A stretch of DNA of 64,000 bases from Actinomadura litoris (GTDB taxonomy: Bacteria; Actinomycetota; Actinomycetes; Streptosporangiales; Streptosporangiaceae): assembly GCF_009733595.1 (NCBI RefSeq), contig NZ_WOFH01000002.1, positions 620,001 through 684,000 of the forward strand, in the 5' to 3' direction. The position numbers and the translations under genes are program-made. Under the pieces are notes generated by a model that saw nothing but the letters and a program-made list of their open reading frames with translations, was not told where the DNA came from and did not search any database. Shown in pieces: positions 16,015 to 23,799 of the stretch (positions are counted from its first letter, which is position 1; each line of letters starts with the position of its first letter).

Positions 16015-17276
16015 GCCCCTCCGGGGCGGGCCCCGTCGAGCATCCCGAACCGGTGCAGCAGCCACAGCAGCGGGTCCTCGGCGCGGTGCGGCCGGACGCC
16101 GCCCGCGCCGACCCGCCCCGCCTCGGGGACGCCGCCGAGCGCCGACAGCCCGAACAGCGCGTGCTCGGCGTACTGCTGGCCGAGGTAGGTGTCGAGCTGG
16201 CCCGCCCCCCAGTCGTGCAGCAGCGCGCGGACCTGCGCGTCCACCGCCTCCCTGTCGTCGAGGTCGAGGACGCCCGAGCCCGCGCGGGTGCGGTGCAGCG
16301 CCGACTGCCGCAGCGGCGCGGGCCGCAGCACGTCGATCTTGGTCAGCGCGACCGCGACCGGCACCGGCAGCGGCTCGCCGGGACGGGCGCCGTGCCGCTG
16401 CCGGAGCGTCTCGGTGACCCGCGCGATGACGTTCAGCGGCTCGCTGCCGGGATCCTCGCCCGCGCCCCGGGGGACCGGGACGTCGGCCAGGCCCGTCCGG
16501 GCGCCGGGCAGCTCCAGCGGGTCGACGAGGAAGATGACCGCGTCCGCCGCCTCCAGGTAGCGCAGGTGCAGGTCGGTGGCCTCGCGGCTGCGCAGGTCCT
16601 CGCCCGCCGTGTCGAACAGCACCAGCGCCAGCGACTCGTTGCGCGCGCGGGAGAAGCGGCCCCTGCGCGTCCGGGTGAGGAGGTAGACGAGCGGCTCGCG
16701 CGGGCCCGTCGCCGCGCTGGCCGTCGTCGGCAGCAGCCTGCGCTCCTCCAGCAGCGGGCGGGCGAAGTCGCGCTTGTACCGCTCGATCGTGCGGTCGTCG
16801 CAGGCCACGAGCGAGGCGTCCAGCTCGGTGCCGACCCGGTTCATCAGCTCGTGCAGCAGCACGGCGATGTAGGTGCTCTTGCCCGCGTTCTTCGCGCCGA
16901 CGAGCGCGACGATCCGGCCGGGGGAGTCGCAGTAGGCGGCCGGGAGCGGGTTGTGGCACTCGGGGCAGGCCCGGTTGCCGGTCGGCCGGCCGCAGTCGGG
17001 GCAGTCGGCGCGCCCGCCGCGGCCGGGCGCGGCGAACACCGGCGGCAGCGACGCCCCGGCGGTCGAGCCGGTGTAGGCCGCGAGCCGCTCGTCCAGGACG
17101 GGCGCGCACCCCCGCGTCCGCCCGGCCTGCCCCCGGCACCGGAACAGCACCCGCTGCGGCGGCACCGCCGCGAAGCAGTACGGGCAGGTGATCCCCGGCC
17201 GGGACGGGGCGCCCGGCAGCCCGACCCGCGGCAGCCCGACGCGGGGCAGCCGGGGACGGGCGAGCGGGCCGGTCAT
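16011..17276 (-). CDS. Zinc-ribbon GTPase (DO-GTPase1-like)
   Basis: 421 residues: N-terminal zinc ribbons (CPYC at 31-34; CPDC at 92-95 and CPEC at 104-107), then a GTPase with Walker A GAKNAGKST (128-136), G3 FDTAGED (221-227) and G4 TKID (312-315). No membrane segment. The intact DTAG and TKID motifs indicate real GTP hydrolysis, in contrast to the DPAG variant in the membrane GTPase of the same operon. ATG 17276 overlaps the FN3-protein stop (ATGA), and its own stop overlaps GAP1 (GTGA). Probably acts with GAP1 and the membrane GTPase. Confidence 0.82.
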   Translation of the reverse strand: MTGPLARPRLPRVGLPRVGLPGAPSRPGITCPYCFAAVPPQRVLFRCRGQAGRTRGCAPVLDERLAAYTGSTAGASLPPVFAAPGRGGRADCPDCGRPTGNRACPECHNPLPAAYCDSPGRIVALVGAKNAGKSTYIAVLLHELMNRVGTELDASLVACDDRTIERYKRDFARPLLEERRLLPTTASAATGPREPLVYLLTRTRRGRFSRARNESLALVLFDTAGEDLRSREATDLHLRYLEAADAVIFLVDPLELPGARTGLADVPVPRGAGEDPGSEPLNVIARVTETLRQRHGARPGEPLPVPVAVALTKIDVLRPAPLRQSALHRTRAGSGVLDLDDREAVDAQVRALLHDWGAGQLDTYLGQQYAEHALFGLSALGGVPEAGRVGAGGVRPHRAEDPLLWLLHRFGMLDGARPGGA

Positions 17277-19957
17277 CGCGCGACCTGGAGGGTGCGGACG
17301 GGCGGGTCGCTCAGCTCGACGACGTCGTCCTCGGCGAAGCAGCGCAGCCAGTACGGGCCGGACGCCGCCGGGGCGGGCAGCGACAGCTCGCCGGGCACGG
17401 GCACCTGCTCCCACGCGCCGAGCGTCTCGCCGTCGGCCGCGCGGTGCGGCATCACCCGCCCGGCGCGCAGCACCAGCGCCAGCCGAGCCACCCGCAGCGG
17501 GCGCGGCGAGGTCAGCCGGATCGTCAGCGACCGCCGCCACGGCGGCCCCGACCGCCGCACGTCGTAGCGGACGACCGTCCGCGCCTCCACCCGCGCGGCG
17601 ACCGCCGGGCCGACCACCCGGGAGCCGCCGACGGTCCCGGACGCCGCGACCGACACCTCCACCGGCTCGTCCTCGGGCACGGGCAGCCTGATCCCGCCCT
17701 GCGTGTCGTAGGAGGCGCGCGTCACGACCGCGCGGTCCGCCCCGCCGGGCCCGGACCCCGTGCGGTCGACGGCGGCGACGCCGACCTCGACCTCCGCGAC
17801 GTCGGGCGGCCAGTCGAACCCGACGTGGACGTGGGCGCCGCGCCGCTCGGCGACCAGCCGGCGCGGCGGCGGCAGGTTCACGTGCCGGTGGCAGGCGCCG
17901 ATCGCGGCGGTGCCCTCGGCCACCGTCACCGCGAGCAGCCAGCCGCCCGACCCCGGCCGCACCTCCAGCCCCCCGGCGGCGGGCGCGCACGCCAGCCGCC
18001 GCGTCGCGCGCCTGACCTCCTCCACCGGGATCAGCGCGCTGCGCGGCCACGGCGGCGGCGCGGCCGCCAGCACCAGCTCGGCCCTGCCGTGCGCGGGCGG
18101 GTCGAACCGCACCCGCAGCAGGCCCGGGTCGGACGCGTCGGGCTCCACCTCCAGCTCGTACACCGGCCCGGGCGGCGCGCTCGGCGTCACCGACGCCCGC
18201 ACCCCCGGCGTCACGACCTCGCGGCCGGACGCGTCCAGGTAGACGGCGCTGACCAGGTAGTGGTGGGTGCGGCCGTTGGGGACGTGCTCGCGGAACCCGT
18301 CGCGCCCGCCGGGCACGGCGCGCCCCTCCCGGACCACGACGACCCGCGCCGCCTCCGCCGGGCACCGCCACCGGCCCGTCACCTGGCCGTCGCCCGCCAG
18401 CAGCTCGACCTCGCCCGGCTCGGGCCGCACGACGACCGGCCCGGCCACCGCGGGCGCCGCCGCGGCCTCGCCGCGCACCGCGAGGACCCCGTAGTACAGC
18501 GGGACGTTCACCGGCGGAGCGGCGTCGCGCGGCCCGGTGAGCGGCTCCCCGTCCCGCGCGTCGCGCGGCGCCCGGCCCGCCCGCCGGACGACCTGGTAGC
18601 CCACCTCGCCCGCCGTGGACGGCGACGGCTCCCACGACACCCGCACGGCGGCGCCGTCCACGTCCACCCGCGCGGCCGGGACCGGGAGCGGCGGCAGCCG
18701 CCGCCGGTGCTCCGCCGCGCCGGGCAGGTCGCCGACGAGCCGCAGCGCGTCGGCGAGCAGCAGCCACGCGCGGTCGGCGTCGGGCTCGGCGACGGCGGTC
18801 TCGCGCAGCCGCAGCGCGGTGTCGAGCCGGTACCGGGCCTCGGCGGCCAGCACCTCCGTCTCCTCGTCGGGGGCCTCGCCCTCGGGGGCGCGGGCGTCGG
18901 CCAGCTCCGCCGCCGCGAACACCTCGCCCGCGTCCAGCAGGGCGCGCAGCCGTCCCGCGAGGCCGCCGTCCCGGCCCGTCTCGCGGAGCACGGCGAACAC
19001 CAGCCGCCGCGCGTCCTCCGCCTCGACGCCGAGGTCGGCGGTGGCGTACCGGAGCAGCGCCCCCTCGGACGCTCGCTGCCGCAGCCGCTCCCGCAGCCGG
19101 TCGGCCACGTCGTACAGCACGAGGCCGTGCAGCGGCGCGTCCGACCGCAGCGCCGCCAGCACGGTGCCCGCGTGGGCGGTGCTGGTGTCGCGGCTGCGGC
19201 GCGCCCACGCCTCGCCCGCCGCGCGCACCGCGTCCTGGTCGAGGCGCAGGCCCGGCGCCCCGGCGAAGCCGTCCAGGACCCGGATCGGGCCCGCCAGCCG
19301 CTCTCCGAACAGGAAGTCGGGCAGGTGCCGCTTGCCGAGGACGTCCAGCGACTCCCGCACCTTCCGGTAGGCAGGGTAGGGCGCGGCGGAGGGCAGCGCG
19401 TCGGGCTCGCGGACCGCGATGCCCGCCACGCGCGCCGCGCCCTCCAGCTCGGCGCGCGGCACGCCGCCCGTCCGGGCGATGGCCTCGATCTCGGCGGGCG
19501 CGACCATCCGCAGCGTCCCGGCGGCGTCGGCCAGCCGGGCGCGGGCCTCGCGGCCGCGCCGCGCGTCGCGCTCGGCCGCGCCGCGCAGCCGGTCGGCCAG
19601 CGGGCGCGGGTCGCCGCGCTCGGCGGCGGCGAACAGCGGCGCCAGCTCCCGGTGCTCGGCCTCCAGCCGGTCGATCAGCCTGCGGTACTTCAGCTGCCCG
19701 CGCGAGCGCCGCCAGCACCGCCGCACCTCGCGCACCCGCGCGGCGACCGCGTCCGCCGCCAGCGGCTCGGCGAGCGCGTACCGGGCCCGCAGGTCGTCGG
19801 GGGGCCGGTCACCGGCCTCCCGCGCGGGCTCCAGCACCTCCCGCCGGTAGCGCTCGTCGAACGGCTCGTCGCCGGACGGCACCCTGTCGGGCGGCACCCT
19901 GTCGGACGGCACCCTGTCGGACGGCACCCTGTCGGACGGCACCCTGTCGGACGGCAC
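17273..19957 (-). CDS. Large FN3-domain protein of the GTPase/Hsp70 operon
   Basis: 894 residues. A PSDRV-type pentapeptide repeat occupies the first ~25 residues, followed by a helical region rich in Arg/Glu/Ala (about 30-410) with tetratricopeptide-like character, then several beta-sandwich segments; the clearest fibronectin III unit is near 430-520 (VRVSWEPSPSTAGEVGYQVV). No signal peptide or membrane helix, so it is cytoplasmic and probably a scaffold. GTG 19957 follows GAGGGGG and lies 10 bp after the hsp70 stop. No enzyme motif seen; the role is inferred from operon context. Confidence 0.75.
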   Translation of the reverse strand: MPSDRVPSDRVPSDRVPSDRVPPDRVPSGDEPFDERYRREVLEPAREAGDRPPDDLRARYALAEPLAADAVAARVREVRRCWRRSRGQLKYRRLIDRLEAEHRELAPLFAAAERGDPRPLADRLRGAAERDARRGREARARLADAAGTLRMVAPAEIEAIARTGGVPRAELEGAARVAGIAVREPDALPSAAPYPAYRKVRESLDVLGKRHLPDFLFGERLAGPIRVLDGFAGAPGLRLDQDAVRAAGEAWARRSRDTSTAHAGTVLAALRSDAPLHGLVLYDVADRLRERLRQRASEGALLRYATADLGVEAEDARRLVFAVLRETGRDGGLAGRLRALLDAGEVFAAAELADARAPEGEAPDEETEVLAAEARYRLDTALRLRETAVAEPDADRAWLLLADALRLVGDLPGAAEHRRRLPPLPVPAARVDVDGAAVRVSWEPSPSTAGEVGYQVVRRAGRAPRDARDGEPLTGPRDAAPPVNVPLYYGVLAVRGEAAAAPAVAGPVVVRPEPGEVELLAGDGQVTGRWRCPAEAARVVVVREGRAVPGGRDGFREHVPNGRTHHYLVSAVYLDASGREVVTPGVRASVTPSAPPGPVYELEVEPDASDPGLLRVRFDPPAHGRAELVLAAAPPPWPRSALIPVEEVRRATRRLACAPAAGGLEVRPGSGGWLLAVTVAEGTAAIGACHRHVNLPPPRRLVAERRGAHVHVGFDWPPDVAEVEVGVAAVDRTGSGPGGADRAVVTRASYDTQGGIRLPVPEDEPVEVSVAASGTVGGSRVVGPAVAARVEARTVVRYDVRRSGPPWRRSLTIRLTSPRPLRVARLALVLRAGRVMPHRAADGETLGAWEQVPVPGELSLPAPAASGPYWLRCFAEDDVVELSDPPVRTLQVAR
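19878..19952. repeat. Five 15-bp tandem repeats at the 5' end of the FN3 gene
   Basis: Unit GGCACCCTGTCGGAC, five copies (first copy has one change), in frame with the gene and encoding PSDRV repeats at the extreme N-terminus. In-frame repeats of this kind can change copy number without disrupting the protein. Confidence 0.9.
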
Positions 19958-19967
19958 GGGCGCCCCC

Positions 19968-21551
19968 TCAGCTCACCCGCACCTGGGAGAGGGCCTTGCG
20001 GGACCGCTCGACCTCCTCCTCGGACATGCCGCCGACGTCCACCTTCAGCTCCAGCCGCTCGCCGGTCTCCTTCTCCACCGCCGTGACGTTCAGCAGGCCG
20101 GAGGCGTCCAGCGCGAACGTCACCCCGATCGGCCAGCCCGCCCGCTTGCCCGGCGGGACGCGGATCTCCCCGGTCGCGATCTCGGTGTTGTCGACCAGCT
20201 CGACCGACTCGACGCTGCCCGCCTGCTCCATCACCCGGATGTCGGCGGACGCCTGGTCGTCGTAGACGGTGAAGAAGTCCTCGGTCTTGGCGGCGGGCAG
20301 CTCGTCGTTGGCGTGCACGAGGTGCGCCACGTGCTCGGCGCCGCTCTCGCGGTCGACGACCACGATCCCGAACGCGTGCGAGGCGACCGTCCGGATCCGC
20401 CGCCCCGCGATCTGCTCGCGCTGCTCGGCCGACAGCCCCGCCCGGCTCGCCATCTCCTCGGCGCGCTCGGCGGCGCCCTCCCGGACGAGCCGCCGGTAGG
20501 TCTCCTCGAAGGCGTAGAGCGCGGCGCCCTTCGCGACGGCGAGGTCGGGGTCCTGGAGGCGCGGCGCCAGGCCCAGCTCGGTCTCCAGCCGCGCCGCGAC
20601 CACCGGCATCTTCGTCGAGCCGCCCACGAGGACGAGGTCGTCGTAGTCGTCCACGCCCTTGTCGGCGGCGGTCGCGAGGGTCCGGCCGGTGATCTCGACG
20701 GTGCGGTCCAGCAGGTCCTTGGTCAGCTCCTCCAGCTTCTCGCGGCTCACCTCGACCGCCGCGACCCGCCCGCCGTGCATCACCCGGACCGTGTGCGAGG
20801 TGCGGGTGGTGAGGGCCTTCTTGGCGTCCTCGGCGTCCCGGCGGAGCTGCTGCTCGGTGGCCTTGTCGTCCAGCGGGTCGCCGGCGTCCGGGTGCTCGGC
20901 GCGGAAGCGCTCGGCGAGGTGCTCCACGACCCGCGCGTCCCAGTCGGCGCCGCCGAGCTCGTGGTCGCCATCGGTGCACACCACCTCGATGTGGCCGCCG
21001 CGCAGCGCGATGACCGTCGTGTCGAACGTCCCGCCGCCGAGGTCGTAGACGAGGATCGTCCGGTCCGCCTCGGGGTTGAGCACGCCGTAGGTGATCGCGG
21101 CGGCGATCGGCTCGGACACGATGTCGATGACGTTCAGCCCGGCGATCCGCCCGGCCTTGCGGGTCGCGTCCCGCTCGGCCGCGCCGAAGTAGGCCGGGAC
21201 GGTGATGACGACGTCGCGGGTCTCCTCGCCGGTCGAGGTGCGCGCGTCGGTGGCGAGCTTCAGCAGGATGAACGCCGACAGCTCCTCGGGCGCGAAGTCG
21301 ATCCCGTGCAGCGGGCGGGTCACGTCCCGGCCCATGTCGCGTTTGATCAGGCTGACGACGTTGTCGGGCTCCAGGACGGCGGTGTCCTTCGCGGCGGCGC
21401 CGACGACGACGTTGTCGCCGCTCTCGAAGTACACCACCGACGGCGTGGTGTCGGTGCCCTCCAGGTTGCGCAGCACCGCCGGCCGCCCCACCTCGTCGAT
21501 GGAGGCGATGCACGAGTACGTGGTTCCGAGGTCGATCCCGTAGACAGCCAT
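19968..21551 (-). CDS. Short Hsp70 (DnaK-like) chaperone of the GTPase operon
   Basis: 527 residues with all Hsp70 ATPase motifs: DLGTTYS (7-13), DLGGGTFD (170-177) and GGSTKMP (310-316). The substrate-binding beta domain follows (about 385-500), but the C-terminal helical lid is nearly absent, so it is about 90-110 residues shorter than housekeeping DnaK. The gene follows the GrpE-like gene by 11 bp and precedes the FN3 gene. The association of a dedicated Hsp70/GrpE pair with GAP1 and two GTPases suggests a specialised chaperone step in that complex rather than general folding. No DnaJ gene is visible nearby. Confidence 0.9.
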   Translation of the reverse strand: MAVYGIDLGTTYSCIASIDEVGRPAVLRNLEGTDTTPSVVYFESGDNVVVGAAAKDTAVLEPDNVVSLIKRDMGRDVTRPLHGIDFAPEELSAFILLKLATDARTSTGEETRDVVITVPAYFGAAERDATRKAGRIAGLNVIDIVSEPIAAAITYGVLNPEADRTILVYDLGGGTFDTTVIALRGGHIEVVCTDGDHELGGADWDARVVEHLAERFRAEHPDAGDPLDDKATEQQLRRDAEDAKKALTTRTSHTVRVMHGGRVAAVEVSREKLEELTKDLLDRTVEITGRTLATAADKGVDDYDDLVLVGGSTKMPVVAARLETELGLAPRLQDPDLAVAKGAALYAFEETYRRLVREGAAERAEEMASRAGLSAEQREQIAGRRIRTVASHAFGIVVVDRESGAEHVAHLVHANDELPAAKTEDFFTVYDDQASADIRVMEQAGSVESVELVDNTEIATGEIRVPPGKRAGWPIGVTFALDASGLLNVTAVEKETGERLELKVDVGGMSEEEVERSRKALSQVRVS

Positions 21552-21562
21552 GTCCCTCTCAC

Positions 21563-22303
21563 CTAATCGGTGCCGAGTCCGGTGTTGCGTTCGGTGCTCA
21601 TCGTCGCGCCGCGCCCCGCCGCGCGGGGGCGACTTGACCCGGTCTTGTTCGGCTCGGTCATGTCGCGTCCGGCCCTGACGGGTGCCGTGGCGGGTGCCGT
21701 GGCGCCGGGCGTGGCGCCGGGCGTGGCGCCGGGCGTGGCGCCGGGCGTGGCGCCGGGCGTGGCGCCGGCGGCGGCGGGGTCGACCCTGCCGACGCACACC
21801 GCCGCCTTGCGCAGGATCGCGCCGCCCTGCTCGAACCCGTCGGACTGGACGGTCACCACGGTGCCGTCCCGGGCGGGCTCCGCGACGGAGGTGACCGCCA
21901 CCGGCCGATGCCGGGACGGGTCGTAGGGGGCGCCGGGCTCGACGGTGTACCGCTCCACGCCGAGCCGGGCGAGCGCGTCGGCGACGTCGTCGGCGACCGC
22001 CGCCAGCAGCTGCGCGGTCCGGGCGGGGTCGGGCGGGTCGTCGCGGCCGGGCTCCGAGAGCCGCAGCGACTCGCGGCGCGCCTGGTCGTGCAGCCGGTAC
22101 AGCGCGGCGCGGACGGGCTCCAGCATCGCCTGCAGCTCGCCGCGGCGGAGCCGCTGGTTCTCCTCGTGCAGCCGGTCGATGACGGCCTCCCGGTGCGCGG
22201 CGCGCTCGTGCTCGCGGTCGAGCCGGGCCGACAGCGCGGCGAGCGCCTCCGCGACCCGCGCCCCGGAGCCGTCGTTGAGCGGGCGTTCCCCGTCCGTCGA
22301 CAC
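21563..22303 (-). CDS. GrpE-like nucleotide exchange factor
   Basis: 246 residues from GTG 22303. A coiled-coil helix (about 14-60: EALAALSARLDREHERAA, then VIDRLHEENQRLRRGELQ) is followed by a small beta domain (VTVQSDGFEQGGAILRKAAV) typical of GrpE, the exchange factor for Hsp70. The C-terminus is unusual: a PGAT tetrapeptide repeat encoded by 12-bp DNA repeats and a basic tail. First gene of the six-gene operon. Function by homology is confident for the fold, less so for partner specificity. Confidence 0.8.
   Translation of the reverse strand: MSTDGERPLNDGSGARVAEALAALSARLDREHERAAHREAVIDRLHEENQRLRRGELQAMLEPVRAALYRLHDQARRESLRLSEPGRDDPPDPARTAQLLAAVADDVADALARLGVERYTVEPGAPYDPSRHRPVAVTSVAEPARDGTVVTVQSDGFEQGGAILRKAAVCVGRVDPAAAGATPGATPGATPGATPGATPGATAPATAPVRAGRDMTEPNKTGSSRPRAAGRGATMSTERNTGLGTD
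21699..21770. repeat. Six 12-bp tandem repeats inside the GrpE-like gene
   Basis: Unit GTGGCGCCGGGC, five perfect copies and one variant, encoding a PGAT repeat in the linker after the GrpE domain. In frame, so copy-number change would only alter linker length. Confidence 0.92.
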
Positions 22304-22349
22304 GTGCAGTTACCTTAATCGTGAGGTGGCGTGCGGCGATAGATCCGCG

Positions 22350-22362
22350 GTTGACCTTCAAC
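22350..22362. promoter_or_regulatory. Short inverted repeat upstream of the GrpE-Hsp70-GTPase operon
   Basis: GTTGACCTTCAAC is two 5-bp arms around a 3-bp centre in the 181-bp divergent gap between the GrpE-like gene and the ACT gene, 47 bp upstream of the GrpE start. It may be part of a promoter or operator. It does not match the HspR (HAIR) or CIRCE heat-shock operators. Confidence 0.3.
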
Positions 22363-22449
22363 GGACTCTAGTTTGACCCGGCCCCGCCGATCCAGCACCG
22401 GCTTCTCCGTGCCGGAACACATGGGTAACACCACTGAAACGCGTGTCGC

Positions 22450-22466
22450 GGACCCTGGAGGGGTCC
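22450..22466 (+). promoter_or_regulatory. Leader hairpin upstream of the ACT-domain gene
   Basis: GGACCC and GGGTCC form a 6-bp stem around a 5-base loop, ending eight bases before the AGGAGGT ribosome site of the ACT gene. It could modulate translation; no matching anti-terminator or leader peptide was recognised. Confidence 0.3.
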
Positions 22467-22484
22467 CGGATTCAGGAGGTGGCG

Positions 22485-23129
22485 ATGTTGCTGCGGATTC
22501 GTGTCCGCCTGCCGGACCGGCCCGGCTCGCTCGGACGGGTCGCGCGCACGCTCGGCGCGGCGGGCGCCGACGTGGCGCAGATGGCCGTGCTCGAACGCGG
22601 CGACGGGCGGGCGCTGGACGACTTCACGGTCTGCTGGCCCGCCGGCGCGGAGACCGGGCGGCTCCACGACGGCCTGGCCTCGGTGCCGGGCGTGGAGGTG
22701 CTCGGCGTCTGGCCGACCGGCGAGCCGCAGGGGGCCTTCCCCGACGCCGCCGTGATCGGGCAGGTCGCGGCCGTCCCCGAGCGCGGCGCGGAGATCCTCG
22801 CCGACGCCGTCCCGGCCGTCCTCAGCGCCGACTGGGCGGGCCTCGCGGAGGTCGGCGCCGACGGCGCGGCGGCGCTGGTGTACGCCAGCGTCGGCGGGGC
22901 CGACCCCGCTCCCGCGGAGCTGCCCGCGCTGGCGCCGGTGCGGCCGCGCTCGTTCACCGCGCCGGACGGCGCGCAGTTCGCGCTGTGCCCGCTGTCGGAG
23001 GGAGGGGTGACACTGGTGGTGTCGCGGGCGGGCGCGCCCCCGTTCCACCGGACCGAGGTGCTGCGCCTGGAGCAGCTCGCGGGCGCGGCGGGCGCGGTGC
23101 TGGCGGCCGGTCTGCCGCTCGCGCCCTAG
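22485..23129 (+). CDS. ACT-domain protein
   Basis: 214 residues. The N-terminal ~75 residues are an ACT ligand-binding fold (LLRIRVRLPDRPGSLGRVARTLGAAG split here for length; then AQMAVLERGDGRALDDF), found in amino-acid-controlled enzymes and regulators. The rest is not recognised and has no catalytic motif. ATG 22485 follows AGGAGGT. It is 25 bp upstream of the class II aldolase gene and probably co-transcribed with it; it may sense an amino acid or related ligand. Confidence 0.8.
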   Translation: MLLRIRVRLPDRPGSLGRVARTLGAAGADVAQMAVLERGDGRALDDFTVCWPAGAETGRLHDGLASVPGVEVLGVWPTGEPQGAFPDAAVIGQVAAVPERGAEILADAVPAVLSADWAGLAEVGADGAAALVYASVGGADPAPAELPALAPVRPRSFTAPDGAQFALCPLSEGGVTLVVSRAGAPPFHRTEVLRLEQLAGAAGAVLAAGLPLAP

Positions 23130-23154
23130 CGGCGGGAGGGGAGGGGGTTCGGCG

Positions 23155-23799
23155 ATGCTCCTGGAGGCCGAGCGGGCCGCGCTGTGCGGCACGGGCCGCG
23201 GGATGGTGGAGGCGGGGCTCGTGCTGGGCTCGTCCGGCAACGCGAGCGTCCGCGCGGGCGGGCTGGTCGCGGTCACGCCCGGCGGGATGCGGCTCGACCG
23301 GCTGGAGCCGGCGGACTGCCCGGTCGTGGACGTGCGCGGCCGGCGGGTGGACGGGCGGCTGGAGCCCTCGTCCGAGACGCCCCTGCACCTCGCGCTGTAC
23401 GGGGCGTCCCCGGCGTCGGCGGTCGTGCACACGCACTCGACCCACGGCGTGGCGGTCGCCTCGACCCTGACCGAGCTGCCGCCGGTCCACTACAACACGC
23501 TGCTGCTGGGCGGGGTGGTCCAGGTCGCGCCCTATGCCACCTACGGGACGGCGGAGCTGGCGGCGAACGTCGAAAAGGCCATGTCCGGGGGGATGCGCGC
23601 CGCGCTGCTGGCCAACCACGGCGGCGTCGCGGTCGGCGGCGACCTGGACGAGGCGTTCGAGAACGCGCGGCTGCTGGAGTGGCTGTGCGAGGTCTACATC
23701 CGGGCGAAAGCGGTCGGCGACCCGCGCGTCCTCAGCGGGGAGGAGCTGGCGCGGGCCGCCGAGCGCGGGCACCGGCCCAGGGGGTACGGCCCTAGCTGA
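23155..23799 (+). CDS. Class II aldolase/adducin-family protein
   Basis: 214 residues with the zinc site of fuculose/ribulose-phosphate aldolases: Glu74 (SSETPLHL), His92 and His94 (VVHTHSTHG) and His155 (LLANHGGVAV). Such enzymes cleave phosphorylated ketoses or epimerise pentulose phosphates; fuculose-1-phosphate aldolase, L-ribulose-5-phosphate epimerase and methylthioribulose dehydratase are alternatives. ATG 23155 follows GGGAGGGG. Its last eight bases overlap the convergent membrane-protein gene. Confidence 0.88.
   Translation: MLLEAERAALCGTGRGMVEAGLVLGSSGNASVRAGGLVAVTPGGMRLDRLEPADCPVVDVRGRRVDGRLEPSSETPLHLALYGASPASAVVHTHSTHGVAVASTLTELPPVHYNTLLLGGVVQVAPYATYGTAELAANVEKAMSGGMRAALLANHGGVAVGGDLDEAFENARLLEWLCEVYIRAKAVGDPRVLSGEELARAAERGHRPRGYGPS

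Noticed and set aside
11644..16188. A 1514-codon open frame on the plus strand
   Set aside because: Antisense to the Bcr/CflA exporter and GTPase genes, composition dominated by Arg, Gly, Pro and Gln; no recognisable domain.
22350..22362. HspR (HAIR) or CIRCE operator in front of the GrpE-Hsp70 genes
   Set aside because: The short GTTGA/TCAAC repeat does not have the CTTGAGT-N7-ACTCAAG or CIRCE layout, so heat-shock control is not supported.
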